A stretch of DNA of 64,000 nucleotides from assembly GCA_963695415.1 (NCBI GenBank), contig CAVOGL010000008.1:310001-374000 (forward strand). Direction: 5' to 3'. The notes under the pieces were generated by a model. That model was not told where the DNA came from. It did no database searches and worked only from the letters and a program-made list of their open reading frames with translations. This document shows positions 8,363-17,799 of the stretch, in pieces. Position numbers and translations under genes: made by a program. This DNA comes from CAVXWV01 sp963695415 (GTDB taxonomy: Bacteria; Chloroflexota; Anaerolineae; Anaerolineales; UBA4823). Position 1 is the stretch's first letter. Each line of letters begins with the position of its first letter.

Positions 8363-10105
8363 ATGAAATCATCCGCACGTCTCTCCCAGATATCACAATT
8401 CTTAGATGAGTTCGGTTTCGCATCCGTTTCTGATCTAAGCCAGCGCCTGGGTGTCTCTGAGATGACCGTCCGGCGCGACCTGGAGAAATTGGCTGGGGAC
8501 TGTAAAATCCAACGTGTCTATGGCGGGGCTATCCCGATGCGAAACGGGAGTGAATCGGAAACAGAATATGCCCTGGAAACACTGACTTTCGAAAACGTCC
8601 TGGAATTAAAACAATTAACCCAGCTCGAATTTTGCCAATCTGATGTGCTGATAATCACATCTTTCGATCCCAGGTACGAGCTGCTTGTAAAGGAAAGTAT
8701 TCACCATCGCAGGATCCCAATCATCGCTGAGGCTCTGTCCCACGCAAGCGCTGAGACCTATATCAGTATCGATGATTACACTGCAGGCGTAGAGCTGGGG
8801 GTTTGGGCAGGGAATTATGCACTTGCCAATTGGGAGGGAGATGCAGGCATCCTCGACCTTACTTTCCACCTGGATAACACCAAAGCGCGGAGCCGTGGAT
8901 TTTTAAAAGGCGTGCGCGATGTGTTACCAGGTACCCCAGAACCCTTATCCTTGAACGCCCAATCACTGTCAGAACAGGCATACCAGCTGACAAAAGATGC
9001 TTTGTCGATGGAACAACGACCTAACATCATCTTTGCCATCAATGACACCCATGCCTGGGGCGCCGTCCGGGCATGCAGGGACTTGAAAGTCAAAACGGAC
9101 GATCTGGTGGTGGTCACATTTGGTCTGGAAGGTAACACCCTAAGGAACGAGCTTATCCAGGGTCAATACTGTAAAGCCGGTCTGGCGATGTTCCCGGAAA
9201 TTGTCGGACGAGTGTGCGCAGAAGCCGCCTTTTCAATCCATAATAGAACCCCGCTGCCCAAACACCTGGTTACCCCTTTTGCAGTATTAACGAAAGACAC
9301 ATTGGCAGATTTCTATGAATTGCGGGAAGGTAACTGGGGTATTCGCTGGGATGTGGTCGAGCAGCATTTAGCACTGCCTAAAGAAGTAGCAGCACTAACA
9401 CCATCGGCGGACAAACCCCTGCCGACCTGTATCGGTATCGTGGTCCCGTTTGCCGAACACGAGTGGTACCAAAGCCTGACTGCTGCCATGTTCCAATACA
9501 CAACCCATTATGGTGTGGGGTTGGAACTCATTGACCCTGAAAAGAGTTTACAGGATGGTTTAGAAACCCGCAGGCAGGAGATTGCCCAGCTGGCTTCGGA
9601 CTATATTGAAACTGATGACGTTATCTTCCTTGAGGGTGGGGCGATCAGCCTGTTTATCGCTGATTTAATCAAAGATATAAAGGGGATCACCGTCATCACC
9701 AATTCCATCGCTGTGCTGGAAAAGCTGAAAGACAGCCCGGGCATTATCCTGATTTCCACGGGCGGTGTCTTGCGCCGAAACACGATGATGCTGGTCGGTC
9801 CGACAGCCGAAAATTCGCTAAATGATTTTAGGGTGGACAAGCTTTTTTTGGAAGCGTCTGGCGTGTCTTTCAACTTCGGAATTTCCCACACCAATGTTTC
9901 TGAGGTCTCGATCAAACAAACGATGATCAAATCGGCGCGAGAAGTGATTTTACTGTCAGACCATACTTTAATCGGGCAAGAATCGTTGATCCAGATAACA
10001 CCCATCACAGATATCGATACCATCATCACAGACGATGGTTTGCCAGTTTCTTACCGGATTCAATTCAACCAGCTGGGGATCAGAGTAATCATCCCGAAGC
10101 CCTGA
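8363..10105 (+). CDS. tripartite transcriptional regulator: DeoR-type HTH, LacI-like ligand domain, DeoR sensor domain
   Basis: The first 58 residues are a classical DeoR winged helix (SVSDLSQRLGVSEMTVRRDL, then RVYGGAIP). Residues about 65-320 resemble the periplasmic-binding-protein domain of LacI regulators (SFDPRYELLVKESI, IIFAINDTHAWGAVRAC). Residues about 350-575 match the DeoR C-terminal sugar-phosphate sensor (VITNSIAVLEKL, ISTGGVLRRNTMMLVGP, REVILLSDHTLIG). At 580 residues it is more than twice the usual DeoR length (about 250), because the LacI-type module sits between HTH and sensor. It follows the last ATPase by 37 bases and probably controls this operon, perhaps reading both a free sugar and a phosphorylated one. 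The dual sensing is inference. Confidence 0.8.
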   Translation: MKSSARLSQISQFLDEFGFASVSDLSQRLGVSEMTVRRDLEKLAGDCKIQRVYGGAIPMRNGSESETEYALETLTFENVLELKQLTQLEFCQSDVLIITSFDPRYELLVKESIHHRRIPIIAEALSHASAETYISIDDYTAGVELGVWAGNYALANWEGDAGILDLTFHLDNTKARSRGFLKGVRDVLPGTPEPLSLNAQSLSEQAYQLTKDALSMEQRPNIIFAINDTHAWGAVRACRDLKVKTDDLVVVTFGLEGNTLRNELIQGQYCKAGLAMFPEIVGRVCAEAAFSIHNRTPLPKHLVTPFAVLTKDTLADFYELREGNWGIRWDVVEQHLALPKEVAALTPSADKPLPTCIGIVVPFAEHEWYQSLTAAMFQYTTHYGVGLELIDPEKSLQDGLETRRQEIAQLASDYIETDDVIFLEGGAISLFIADLIKDIKGITVITNSIAVLEKLKDSPGIILISTGGVLRRNTMMLVGPTAENSLNDFRVDKLFLEASGVSFNFGISHTNVSEVSIKQTMIKSAREVILLSDHTLIGQESLIQITPITDIDTIITDDGLPVSYRIQFNQLGIRVIIPKP

Positions 10106-10142
10106 ACAGCCGTAAGCAAGAAGAAACCAGGTGTTTGCTGCT

Positions 10143-11345
10143 TCAGTCCTGGGTTCTGGAGCGTAGACCTGCCGGCAGGTCAGCCGTTTTCAGCACCAGA
10201 GATGAAAGTATCACAACCGCCCCTATGACGGCAAAAGACAGTGGAATCGAATAATCCGCCACTTTCCCCACCACAAGGCTCATCCCTGCCACATAAATCA
10301 TCACCAACATATTGCTCAGGGAGAGCACAGTGGCTCTGTGCCTGCTTTTTATTTGCTGGTTCTGATAGGACGCCAATAACGGGTTTTTTACCTCCAGTGA
10401 CGCATAGGCGGTGATGAAAACGGGTATTAAAAAGAGTGATGAAGATACCACCGCCAGGAGCAAATACATACATCCCGGTATAACCGTAACAAAGAAGAAA
10501 CCTCGCCTGCCCAGCTTCACTTCAATCCAATACGCGTTTCGCTGTAAGAAGAATGCCAGAAGCGCCCCCAAAGACAGGGAAGCGCCGATCCAGAACGGCG
10601 GCACCTGGAATCCAGCGAAATATGGCTGGTACAGGTTCACCAGAGAATTAGAGAAGGTGGAAGTAAATATTGCCACCAAAGTCAACCAGATCAGGTTCTT
10701 ATTGTTCTTGATTTCATCGATCCCCTGCTTGAGAACCTTGAAGGGGCTTTCTTCAGAATGCTGATATTCTGTTTGCGGCTCAACCAGAGATATGCTTAGC
10801 AGCAAAGCCATGGTCACTGAACAGGCTGTGAGAAATATCACCAGCAGAAATCTTTCCAGCACCAGCTGGGACACGATCAAGCCACCCACAAGAGGAGCAA
10901 TAAAGAAAGCAAGCTGGTAAGCGCCCCCGATCAATCCCATGGATTTTTTCATGTTCGCTTCCCGATCCTCATCACTGAGAAAGTCATACACCAAAGCTTC
11001 TCTTGCGCCCGAACCGAAAGCAAAACCGATACCTGCCAGGATGGATATCAGCACAAATACAGCATAATCTTCGGAGAAGAAATACAAAAACTCGCCAACC
11101 GCCTGGAGTAATAACGCCATGACAACAGACCACTTCCTACCAATCTTATCTGCCAGTATCCCTGTCGGGACTTCCGCCACGAATATCGACACGACGATGA
11201 TCGCCCACAAGGAATTGATTTGAAATAGACTTAAACCCCTGGTTTGGAGGTAGAGCGCGCCGATGTGATTGTAGAAATACAGGTTAGCAAAAAACGTAAT
11301 GACTGCCAGTTTCCTGGTGTTATCCATTTTCGGTAAATGGATCAT
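10143..11345 (-). CDS. MFS transporter
   Basis: A 400-residue polytopic protein with about twelve hydrophobic segments. The loop EVPTGILADKIGRKWSV near residues 60-75 is the MFS signature between helices 2 and 3 (G-x-L-x-D-x-x-GRK). It is probably a proton-driven efflux carrier, but the substrate cannot be read from the sequence. It stands alone, convergent with the regulator gene (37 bases between stops) and upstream of no evident operon partner. No strong ribosome site was seen before the ATG at 11345; an ATG at 11327 is the alternative. Confidence 0.8.
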   Translation of the reverse strand: MIHLPKMDNTRKLAVITFFANLYFYNHIGALYLQTRGLSLFQINSLWAIIVVSIFVAEVPTGILADKIGRKWSVVMALLLQAVGEFLYFFSEDYAVFVLISILAGIGFAFGSGAREALVYDFLSDEDREANMKKSMGLIGGAYQLAFFIAPLVGGLIVSQLVLERFLLVIFLTACSVTMALLLSISLVEPQTEYQHSEESPFKVLKQGIDEIKNNKNLIWLTLVAIFTSTFSNSLVNLYQPYFAGFQVPPFWIGASLSLGALLAFFLQRNAYWIEVKLGRRGFFFVTVIPGCMYLLLAVVSSSLFLIPVFITAYASLEVKNPLLASYQNQQIKSRHRATVLSLSNMLVMIYVAGMSLVVGKVADYSIPLSFAVIGAVVILSSLVLKTADLPAGLRSRTQD

Positions 11346-11390
11346 TTTTTTACCATCACAAAAACCTTAACCCGCCTCCAGTTACCCAAC

Positions 11391-12632
11391 TCAATCGATC
11401 GCTTTACTCGCCTCGTCGATTCGTTTCAATATTTCAGCACTCTCTTGCTCATCAGCGATATGCACGCGACCATCCTGATCCACGTGAGTTGGGATCAAGT
11501 CGTAACCCGCATAACGATCACCCTCGAAGGTAACGACCAGAATCACACCTTGTTGGTGGTCGCGCAAACCCTGGTCGAAGACAAAATTCCCCAGCCCGTA
11601 AAATACCGGTATCCCGTCAATCTCCTGGATTGCCTGGACAACATGCGTATGGTTGCCCACCACCAGGTCGACGCCAGCCTCGACAAATTTCTGCGCCAAC
11701 CCGCGCTGGATCCAGTTTGGCACAGGCACATCTTCGGGTCCCCAATGCGGCATGGCGATGACCACATCAGACAAAGACCTGGCAGTATCGACAGCGGTTT
11801 GCAAGTTTTCTTCATTGAGAACCGCGATCCCCGGCTCATCCTCACCAGCGAATGCCATTGTCTCGATCTGCCCTAGAGAAATAATCCCAAACCTGATCCC
11901 ATTCAACTCAACAACGACCGGGCGCATGGCTTCATCGTGGTTTTGCCCAGCACCCACAGGCAAGATGCCTACACGATGAAGGTTATCCAGAGTATCAAAA
12001 AAAGCGCGGTCTCCGCAGGTGGTAACGCCGCAATTTTTTATATGGTTTGTGGCGACGCTCATCACATCAAAACCCGCCCAGGACAGGGCATCGGCGTTGT
12101 TTGAACTGCCCACCAGCACATAAGTGCGCACACATCCTGTGTGGGGAGGGAAATCACTCATCGTGGCGTTCAAGGTTCCCACGGCGAGGTCCGCCTCTCG
12201 GATAATACTGGCGACTTCCTCATAGGGATAATTAGGATCTCCTATCTCATCCAGAGCTGCCTGTACACACCGGGCTGGCACGATGACTCCGGTGAAAAGA
12301 ATGCGGGTCAGAGGAACTTCCGTCGGAGCCAATGTCGAGGTCGGTGAAGGGGTAGGAGACGCGGCGAGGGCTGTCGCTGTGGTGGTGGCTGTTGCTGCGG
12401 TTGGTGACGAGGCAGTGGCTGTTGGAGTAGGGCTGGAAGGCGCCGTTGATGTTGGCAGAACGACAACTGCCGTGATATCGACGCTATCAGTTTCTACGCC
12501 GGCAGCATCCACATCCAGGGATGTTGTTCCAACCTGGCAGGCAGATAACAAAAAACCTGTCGTGATAATCAGGCTTGTTATCAAGAACCACACACATCGC
12601 TTCCAGGAGAATCCGGAATGGCATCCACTCAT
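11391..12632 (-). CDS. CapA-family (poly-gamma-glutamate synthesis-like) lipoprotein
   Basis: The 413-residue protein has a hydrophobic N-terminus ending LLSAC, a lipobox, then a long Thr/Ser/Pro/Ala linker (about 45-105). The C-terminal domain matches the CapA metallophosphatase-like family: SVATNHIKNCG, MPHWGPEDVPVPNW, DLVVGNHTHVVQ and PVFYGLGNFVFDQ. The first family motif, usually GDxMLGR with a metal-binding Asp, reads TGVIVPARC, and the usual NLE motif reads TLN. It may therefore have lost or changed catalysis, as in a known-looking Chloroflexota subgroup (from memory). It would act on the outer face of the membrane and its substrate is unknown. Confidence 0.82.
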   Translation of the reverse strand: MSGCHSGFSWKRCVWFLITSLIITTGFLLSACQVGTTSLDVDAAGVETDSVDITAVVVLPTSTAPSSPTPTATASSPTAATATTTATALAASPTPSPTSTLAPTEVPLTRILFTGVIVPARCVQAALDEIGDPNYPYEEVASIIREADLAVGTLNATMSDFPPHTGCVRTYVLVGSSNNADALSWAGFDVMSVATNHIKNCGVTTCGDRAFFDTLDNLHRVGILPVGAGQNHDEAMRPVVVELNGIRFGIISLGQIETMAFAGEDEPGIAVLNEENLQTAVDTARSLSDVVIAMPHWGPEDVPVPNWIQRGLAQKFVEAGVDLVVGNHTHVVQAIQEIDGIPVFYGLGNFVFDQGLRDHQQGVILVVTFEGDRYAGYDLIPTHVDQDGRVHIADEQESAEILKRIDEASKAID

Positions 12633-12678
12633 AATACATGACCCAAAGCAAGGATAATTTTTTCGGACTCTGCAAACC

Positions 12679-15037
12679 TCAATTGTTATCTACTGGCGGG
12701 GCAGCCTCACCATAATCCAGAATTTCGCGCGTCCCGGTGCCCGGCTCCGGTGAACCTACGATCCCTTTCTCTTCCATTCTTTCGACCAGACGGGCTGCAC
12801 GAGTGTAGCCTATGCGCAGGCGGCGTTGGAGCATCGAAATTGATGCACGTCCCTGCCGCCGTGAAATGTCAATAGCCTCTTTGAACAACGGGTCTTCGCT
12901 TTCATCCTCGATCTCTTCCCACATCGTCTTCTGCCTGAGGGGGATGCCTGTTGGTAGCGCGTCTGGCGCTCCAGGGCTGGCAGGTTGAGAATCTACCACC
13001 GTTCCAGCAAAACTCTGCCAGTATGTGACCAGGCGGAAAATCTCGAGATCCGAGACAAACACACCCTGCAAGCGCACCGGTGCAGCTGCATCGGGTGCCT
13101 GGAATAACATGTCGCCTCTGCCCAGTAAGCGCTCAGCCCCTGGTTGGTCCAGGATAACCCGCGAATCCGTGTTCGAGACGACGGCAAAAGCAATACGCGC
13201 CGGGAAGTTCGCCTTGATCAAACCGGTCACCACCTCAACCGAAGGTCTCTGGGTGGCGATAACAAGGTGAATGCCCGTCAGCGCGCGACATTTGTGCCAG
13301 ACGGGTGATCGTCCTCTCGGTCTCATCCGGAGCCAGCATCATCAAATCAGCTAATTCATCAATAAAAGCAACCAGGTACGGGATGCGTTTCCCAGGTTGT
13401 GCCCTTGCATTGTACTCCTGTATGTTACGCACTCCGGCTTCCGAAAGCTTGCGGTAGCGCATGTCCATCTCACGCGTCACCCATTGGAGCACAGAAACGA
13501 CCTTTTCCAGGTCAACTACGACAGGTGAGAGCAGATGGGGGATGCCGTTATAACCGCTCAATTCGACACGCTTGGGATCGACCATGATCAAGCGCAGGTC
13601 GTCGGGTGTGTTGTTCATCAATAGACAACAAATAATTGAGTTTACACACACACTTTTGCCTGCACCAGTTGCGCCTGCAATCAACAAGTGGGGCATATTC
13701 GCCAGATCATAGGCAATCGCCTGACCGGCAACATTCTGACCCAAGGCGAACCTTAATGGTGCAGTGATGCGCATGAAACGCTCGTTCTCGAGCACATCGC
13801 GCAGCATCACCGGTGTGATCACTTCGTTCGGCACTTCAATGCCCACAAATCCCTTGCCGGGAACTGGAGCCTGGATACGCACAGTCCTCGCCGAAAGCGC
13901 AAGAGCAAGATCATCCGCGAGGGAGACAATTTTACTCACCCTGACGCGCATCCTACCGCTGCGCGATTCAATAAAATCGGGTTCAACCCCAAACTGGGTG
14001 ATGGTCGGTCCACGGTTGATCTCTGTGACCTTAACCGGCGCGCCGAATGAGCGCAGCGTCTCCTCGATCAAATACCCGCGCTGCACGTCGAGTTCCGCAT
14101 TATGGGGAGATTCCTCACCAGCATCCAAAATTTGGGAAATGGGTGGGAGCACCCACGGTTTACCGGAGTCAGGGGAGAGCGGGGAAAACTCTTGCGGGGG
14201 AAGGTCTGCCGATGCTGTTCGGATCTCTATCGATTCGGTCAACGACCTATGCAGTGGGGTAAATTCAGGATCGAGGGAATCTTCCGGCTTGCGTGGCAGC
14301 CAGCTGAGCATCGTGCGCCAACCTTCCAGCAAACCACTCCCGATCCAACGGAAAGCCGTGTTAAACCAATTAAAAATCTGGTAGATGCTCAGGTCCAACG
14401 CGAGAACCGCTGCGATAAGAAAAATTGATACGAGGGCAACCCCCGCGCCCACATCTCCCAGAGCAGTTTGAAGCACCTGCGTGGACACCGCGCCAAGGTA
14501 ACCTCCACCCTCCCCGTTAGTGGCAATCTGGTACATGCTTTCCTCGGACCGCATCCCTACCACAAAATGTACTGCTGCCAGCAACCAGACAAACAAGAGA
14601 ACGAAGCCGAACACACGCTCCACATCGAACCTGGGGAATTTTTCGAAATTCCTCAAAACCAGCCACAGACCCGCCCCAATCAAAAGCACAGGTAAAAGGT
14701 ACATCCCCCATCCGAAACCTCTCCCAATCAACATCACCCAGTAACCTGTCACGCTGCCACGGATGGGCGACAACAAACTTAGAAAGGTCAAAATCCCTGA
14801 TAACACCAGGACGACCCCAACGATATCGAGCTTCCGGTCTGTGCTCATTGGTTTGCGGGTGGAACCACGCATGCGGGAGGATGCCGGGCTGCTGCGAGTG
14901 GTCTTCGGCTTGCGTGCAGGGGTGCGACTGGTCTTCTTTTGAGCCGTGCTCCCCTGCGAACTGGTCGTCTTTTTTGGGGAACTGCTGGATTTCGACCTGG
15001 TTTTCGAAGATGTCGAACGAGTTGATTTTGTGGCCAT
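12679..15037 (-). CDS. ftsK: DNA translocase FtsK/SpoIIIE (single-base frameshift)
   Basis: The N-terminus is a basic Ser/Lys/Arg-rich stretch (1-70) followed by four membrane helices (about 75-220), then the motor: GPTITQFGVEP, Walker A IAGATGAGKSVCVNS, Walker B LRLIMVDPKRVEL and FIDELADLMM. The C-terminal ATPase part and gamma winged helix (SMLQRRLRIGYTRAARLVERME) are complete in a second frame. The expected RADGIHLVIATQRP is restored by removing one base from the CCC at 13274-13276, so an extra base interrupts the gene or the assembly. FtsK pumps chromosome termini through the division septum. About 785 residues are expected. It is divergent from the CAP-domain gene; TATAAT on the minus strand (15079-15074) may be its promoter. 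Confidence 0.87.
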
Positions 15038-15111
15038 TTTTATTTGTTCTGGATCGTTACCTTACTGGATGGCATTATAGCATAAGGGTTTTATGTTATG
15101 ATGTCAGCCCT

Positions 15112-16181
15112 ATGCGTGTGCGACGACGAGTGCTGGCATTCCTGCTGGTTATCTTGTTCTTATCCCTTCCGCCTTACACGGTCCGAAATCCAGGCAAAAC
15201 CGCTGGCGCGCACCATGCAAGCCAGCAGTCCTGACGATGTGATCGCGGCAGTAAACAACCTACCGCGCAGCAAACGGTCTGCCTCTATACAAGGTGAATA
15301 ACTCTTTGATGTCGGCGGCTCAGGCACACAGCGAATACATGGCTAAGAACAATATTATGTCCCACACAGGAGCGGGTGGTTCATCCCCCAAGAGCCGGGC
15401 AGTTGGGGCAGGTTACGGGGGCGGGAAAACCGTTTTCGTGTCGGAGAATATTGCCCTGGGAACGAACATGACCGCCCAGGGAGCGGTTAACATCTGGCAA
15501 GGCGACAGTCTGCACTTAAGCACCATGCTGTCAAGCAGCTATCAAGATGTTGGCGCAGGTGTGGCTGTAAGCGGGAATATTGTTTATTATGCCTTAGAAG
15601 CCGGGAATATATCGGGCAGCGCCCAGGCAGTGCCCACATCTGCCCCCCTAACAACTCCTGACCCGGTGAGTGCCCCAACTGCAACTGTATCGAACTCTAA
15701 CTTCATCCAACCAGTGATCGTCGCCACCCCCCTGGAAGATGGCTCGATTGTGCATGTCGTCAGTGAAGGACAAACTCTATCAATCATTGCCAAATATTAC
15801 GAAGTGCCTTTAGACCAAATCCTGGCTTTGAACAACCTGACCCTGGATTCTTTGATCTTCCCAGGTGAAAAGCTGCTTATCCGTGAAGCCCAGGAAATGC
15901 CAACAAATACACCCGCACCAACACCTTCGCCAACGCAAACACCACCAGCCACTGCCACATCTTTACCCACGGCATCTCAAACTCCCATCCCCACCCAAAC
16001 CGCGACTGAAAATGAAAACCAACCGGCGGAAGCTGCGGACACAGACAGCGCATCCTCCCAGGAGGACACAGGATCAACGAATACCCCTGCCGTTGACCCA
16101 CAGGTGATGACAATCATCGCCATGATTGTAGTGGGTGTAACGCTGGTTCTTTTAGGCAGTCTGATGCGGAAGAGGGCTTAG
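15112..16181 (+). CDS. secreted CAP/SCP-domain protein with LysM domain and C-terminal anchor (two frameshifts)
   Basis: An Arg-rich signal peptide (MRVRRRVLAFLLVILFLSLP) starts at 15112. The CAP domain follows as DDVIAAVNNL-RAANGL in a second frame, then NNSLMSAAQAHSEYMAKN, SHTG and ENIALGTNMTAQGAVNIW in a third. One extra base near 15170-15225 and one near 15255 (extra C) explain the frames. After the CAP domain there is a linker, a LysM domain (VHVVSEGQTLSIIAKYYEV...ILALNNL...PGEKLLI) for glycan binding, a Pro/Thr-rich tract and a C-terminal helix ending in LMRKRA. It is probably surface-anchored and cell-wall-associated. A TATGAT box at 15097-15102 puts the likely transcript start close to the ATG. 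Confidence 0.72.
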
Positions 16182-16240
16182 CCTGGACTTACCTGTTATG
16201 CATCACTATCTCGAACCTGGGGCGCATACGCCTAACTGGA

Positions 16241-16615
16241 TCAAACCTCATCCGCCTTTTCAGCGAGCTCCCGAAACAAATGCCAACCACCCTTGCGCCG
16301 GTCAACATCGATGGGTGCCCGGTCAAAATAAATATCAAACACCCGTTCCTGATCGGTGCGTACCCGGAAGTAATCCTGTCCAACCCCCCACGAGCCGCGC
16401 TGTGCCGCTTTTGCAGCGTGCTCTGGTTTCATATTACGCGACATCCTGCCTCGCCGCTGGTAATCATGCCATTCGCTGATCAACTCAATGATCTGGTAGG
16501 TCATTCCACCCCAGACAAACGCTTCAGGACAGCCGGGCACCTTCTCCAGGAGCGGGGGGGTATCAAAAACCGCCTCAATTGGTTCCTCGATAAATCGGAT
16601 TGGTTTGAAAGCCAT
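16241..16615 (-). CDS. DUF6504-like protein
   Basis: A 124-residue soluble protein with FVWGGMTYQIIELISEWHDYQRRG in the first half and GSWGVGQDYFRVRTDQERVFDIYFDR in the second. This pattern of Trp-rich strand pairs resembles DUF6504, a small family found in actinobacteria and Chloroflexota with no known function. No catalytic residues can be inferred. It lies between two rightward genes and starts 16 bases from the small membrane ORF on the other strand. Confidence 0.55.
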   Translation of the reverse strand: MAFKPIRFIEEPIEAVFDTPPLLEKVPGCPEAFVWGGMTYQIIELISEWHDYQRRGRMSRNMKPEHAAKAAQRGSWGVGQDYFRVRTDQERVFDIYFDRAPIDVDRRKGGWHLFRELAEKADEV

Positions 16616-16631
16616 AGGAGATCACCTGAAT

Positions 16632-16742
16632 ATGTCTGAAATAAATAAACGCGTGTGGTTATCTTGCCTGGTCTTAAGCGCCAGCACCTTTAGCTGTCTG
16701 TGTATTGTCGGCGCAGCCTGGGCTATCTTCCTCTTGCGGTAA
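16632..16742 (+). CDS. possible 36-residue membrane microprotein
   Basis: An ATG at 16632 opens 36 codons: a short polar start (MSEINKRVW), then a continuous hydrophobic stretch with three cysteines to the end (about residues 10-34), closing with a single arginine. AGGAGA lies about eleven bases upstream, a little far. The composition is what a single-pass membrane peptide would have. There is no homology I can name, and chance is possible at this length. Confidence 0.33.
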   Translation: MSEINKRVWLSCLVLSASTFSCLCIVGAAWAIFLLR

Positions 16743-16817
16743 TAATACATTGTAATATCCTTTTCCCATCAGTACTTGAAATTATCACGATTAGCACAAT
16801 GTTATAATTCAATCGCA

Positions 16818-17789
16818 GTGGGTAGATTTCGCTTGAAGCCACAATACTTTGTTTGGGTCATCATCGCCATCATTCTGGCTGGTTTTGGGTTCCAAGACAT
16901 TGGTGCACAAACAAGTGATTCCCAATATTTCCCGGAAACCGGACACACGGTGCGCGGTGCGTTCCTCGAACTATATCAAAGTGTTGATGATCCTGAGATG
17001 TTGTATGGGAACCCGATCACGGATGCATTTGAAGACCCGCGCACCTTCCGGACGGTCCAATATTTTGAACACGCCAGATTCGAGCTCCATCCCGAGGAAC
17101 CATTCAGGCAGCAGGTGCAGCGCACACCAATAGGAGAGAATCTATACAAAGCCGGGCTGGGGCAGCCTCTGCCTGTGCCAAAAAACTCGCCCTCCTGCCA
17201 GACTTTTCAGGAAAACAATTTACAGGTCTGTTATGCCTTTCTCGAGTTCTTTAATGCACATGGTAAAGTGCCACAATTTGGCTACCCAATCTCAAATTAC
17301 GAACTGCACGGAGACCTCATCGTGCAGTATTTCCAACTCGCAAGGCTTGAATGGCACCGAAATGAACCCCATGGACAACGAGTGAAGGTATCCAATCTGG
17401 GGCAGGTTTATTTCCACAAAATGAGGGAAGACCCTCGCCTGACCATACCTAACAGGGATCTTACTGCCAACCAGGTGGTCTCAAGCATTAATGCACGCGC
17501 CTATCCGCGTTTTGCTGTACTCGGGAGCGAGGCAGAACAATCGATTTTTGTAATCGTGCGCGACCAAAAATCTCTCCCGGTTGCCGATGTCGATGTCAGT
17601 TTGGAAATCCTGCTGCCTTCAGGCGAAAAAGTTCAGACCCGCAAATGGTTGAAAACAAACTCGGATGGGATTGCTGTTTTTCATTTCAGCATCTCAAGCC
17701 TGCCGAAGGGCAGGGCAGAGGTCAGAGCTGTGGCAAAGTTTGGCAGTTATGAGGACCGCACCACCACTTCATTCCAAGTGTGGTGGTGA
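16818..17789 (+). CDS. secreted protein with paired YFPETGHT/YFQLARLEWH-type repeats and a C-terminal Ig-like domain
   Basis: A single N-terminal helix (YFVWVIIAIILAGFGF) is followed by YFPETGHTVRGAFLELYQ, then two similar blocks: YGNPITDAFEDP...VQYFEHARFELHPE and FGYPISNYELHG...VQYFQLARLEWHRN. This layout recurs in Chloroflexota surface proteins of unknown role. The last 100 residues look like a beta-sandwich (DVDVSLEILLPSGEKVQTR). TATAAT at 16803-16808 makes a TTG at 16776 an unlikely start, because it would lie upstream of transcription; a GTG at 16818 or TTG at 16833 is more plausible and nearly leaderless. No enzyme motif is visible. Confidence 0.68.
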   Translation: MGRFRLKPQYFVWVIIAIILAGFGFQDIGAQTSDSQYFPETGHTVRGAFLELYQSVDDPEMLYGNPITDAFEDPRTFRTVQYFEHARFELHPEEPFRQQVQRTPIGENLYKAGLGQPLPVPKNSPSCQTFQENNLQVCYAFLEFFNAHGKVPQFGYPISNYELHGDLIVQYFQLARLEWHRNEPHGQRVKVSNLGQVYFHKMREDPRLTIPNRDLTANQVVSSINARAYPRFAVLGSEAEQSIFVIVRDQKSLPVADVDVSLEILLPSGEKVQTRKWLKTNSDGIAVFHFSISSLPKGRAEVRAVAKFGSYEDRTTTSFQVWW

Positions 17790-17799
17790 GAAAACCAGG

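Noticed and set aside
8363..8560. Classification of the operon regulator as a plain LacI repressor
   Set aside because: The HTH is a DeoR winged helix (SEMTVRRDL, RVYGGA), not the LacI type, and a DeoR sensor domain ends the protein.
16776..16817. TTG start for the secreted repeat protein
   Set aside because: The TATAAT box at 16803-16808 lies inside these codons, so transcription probably begins downstream of them.
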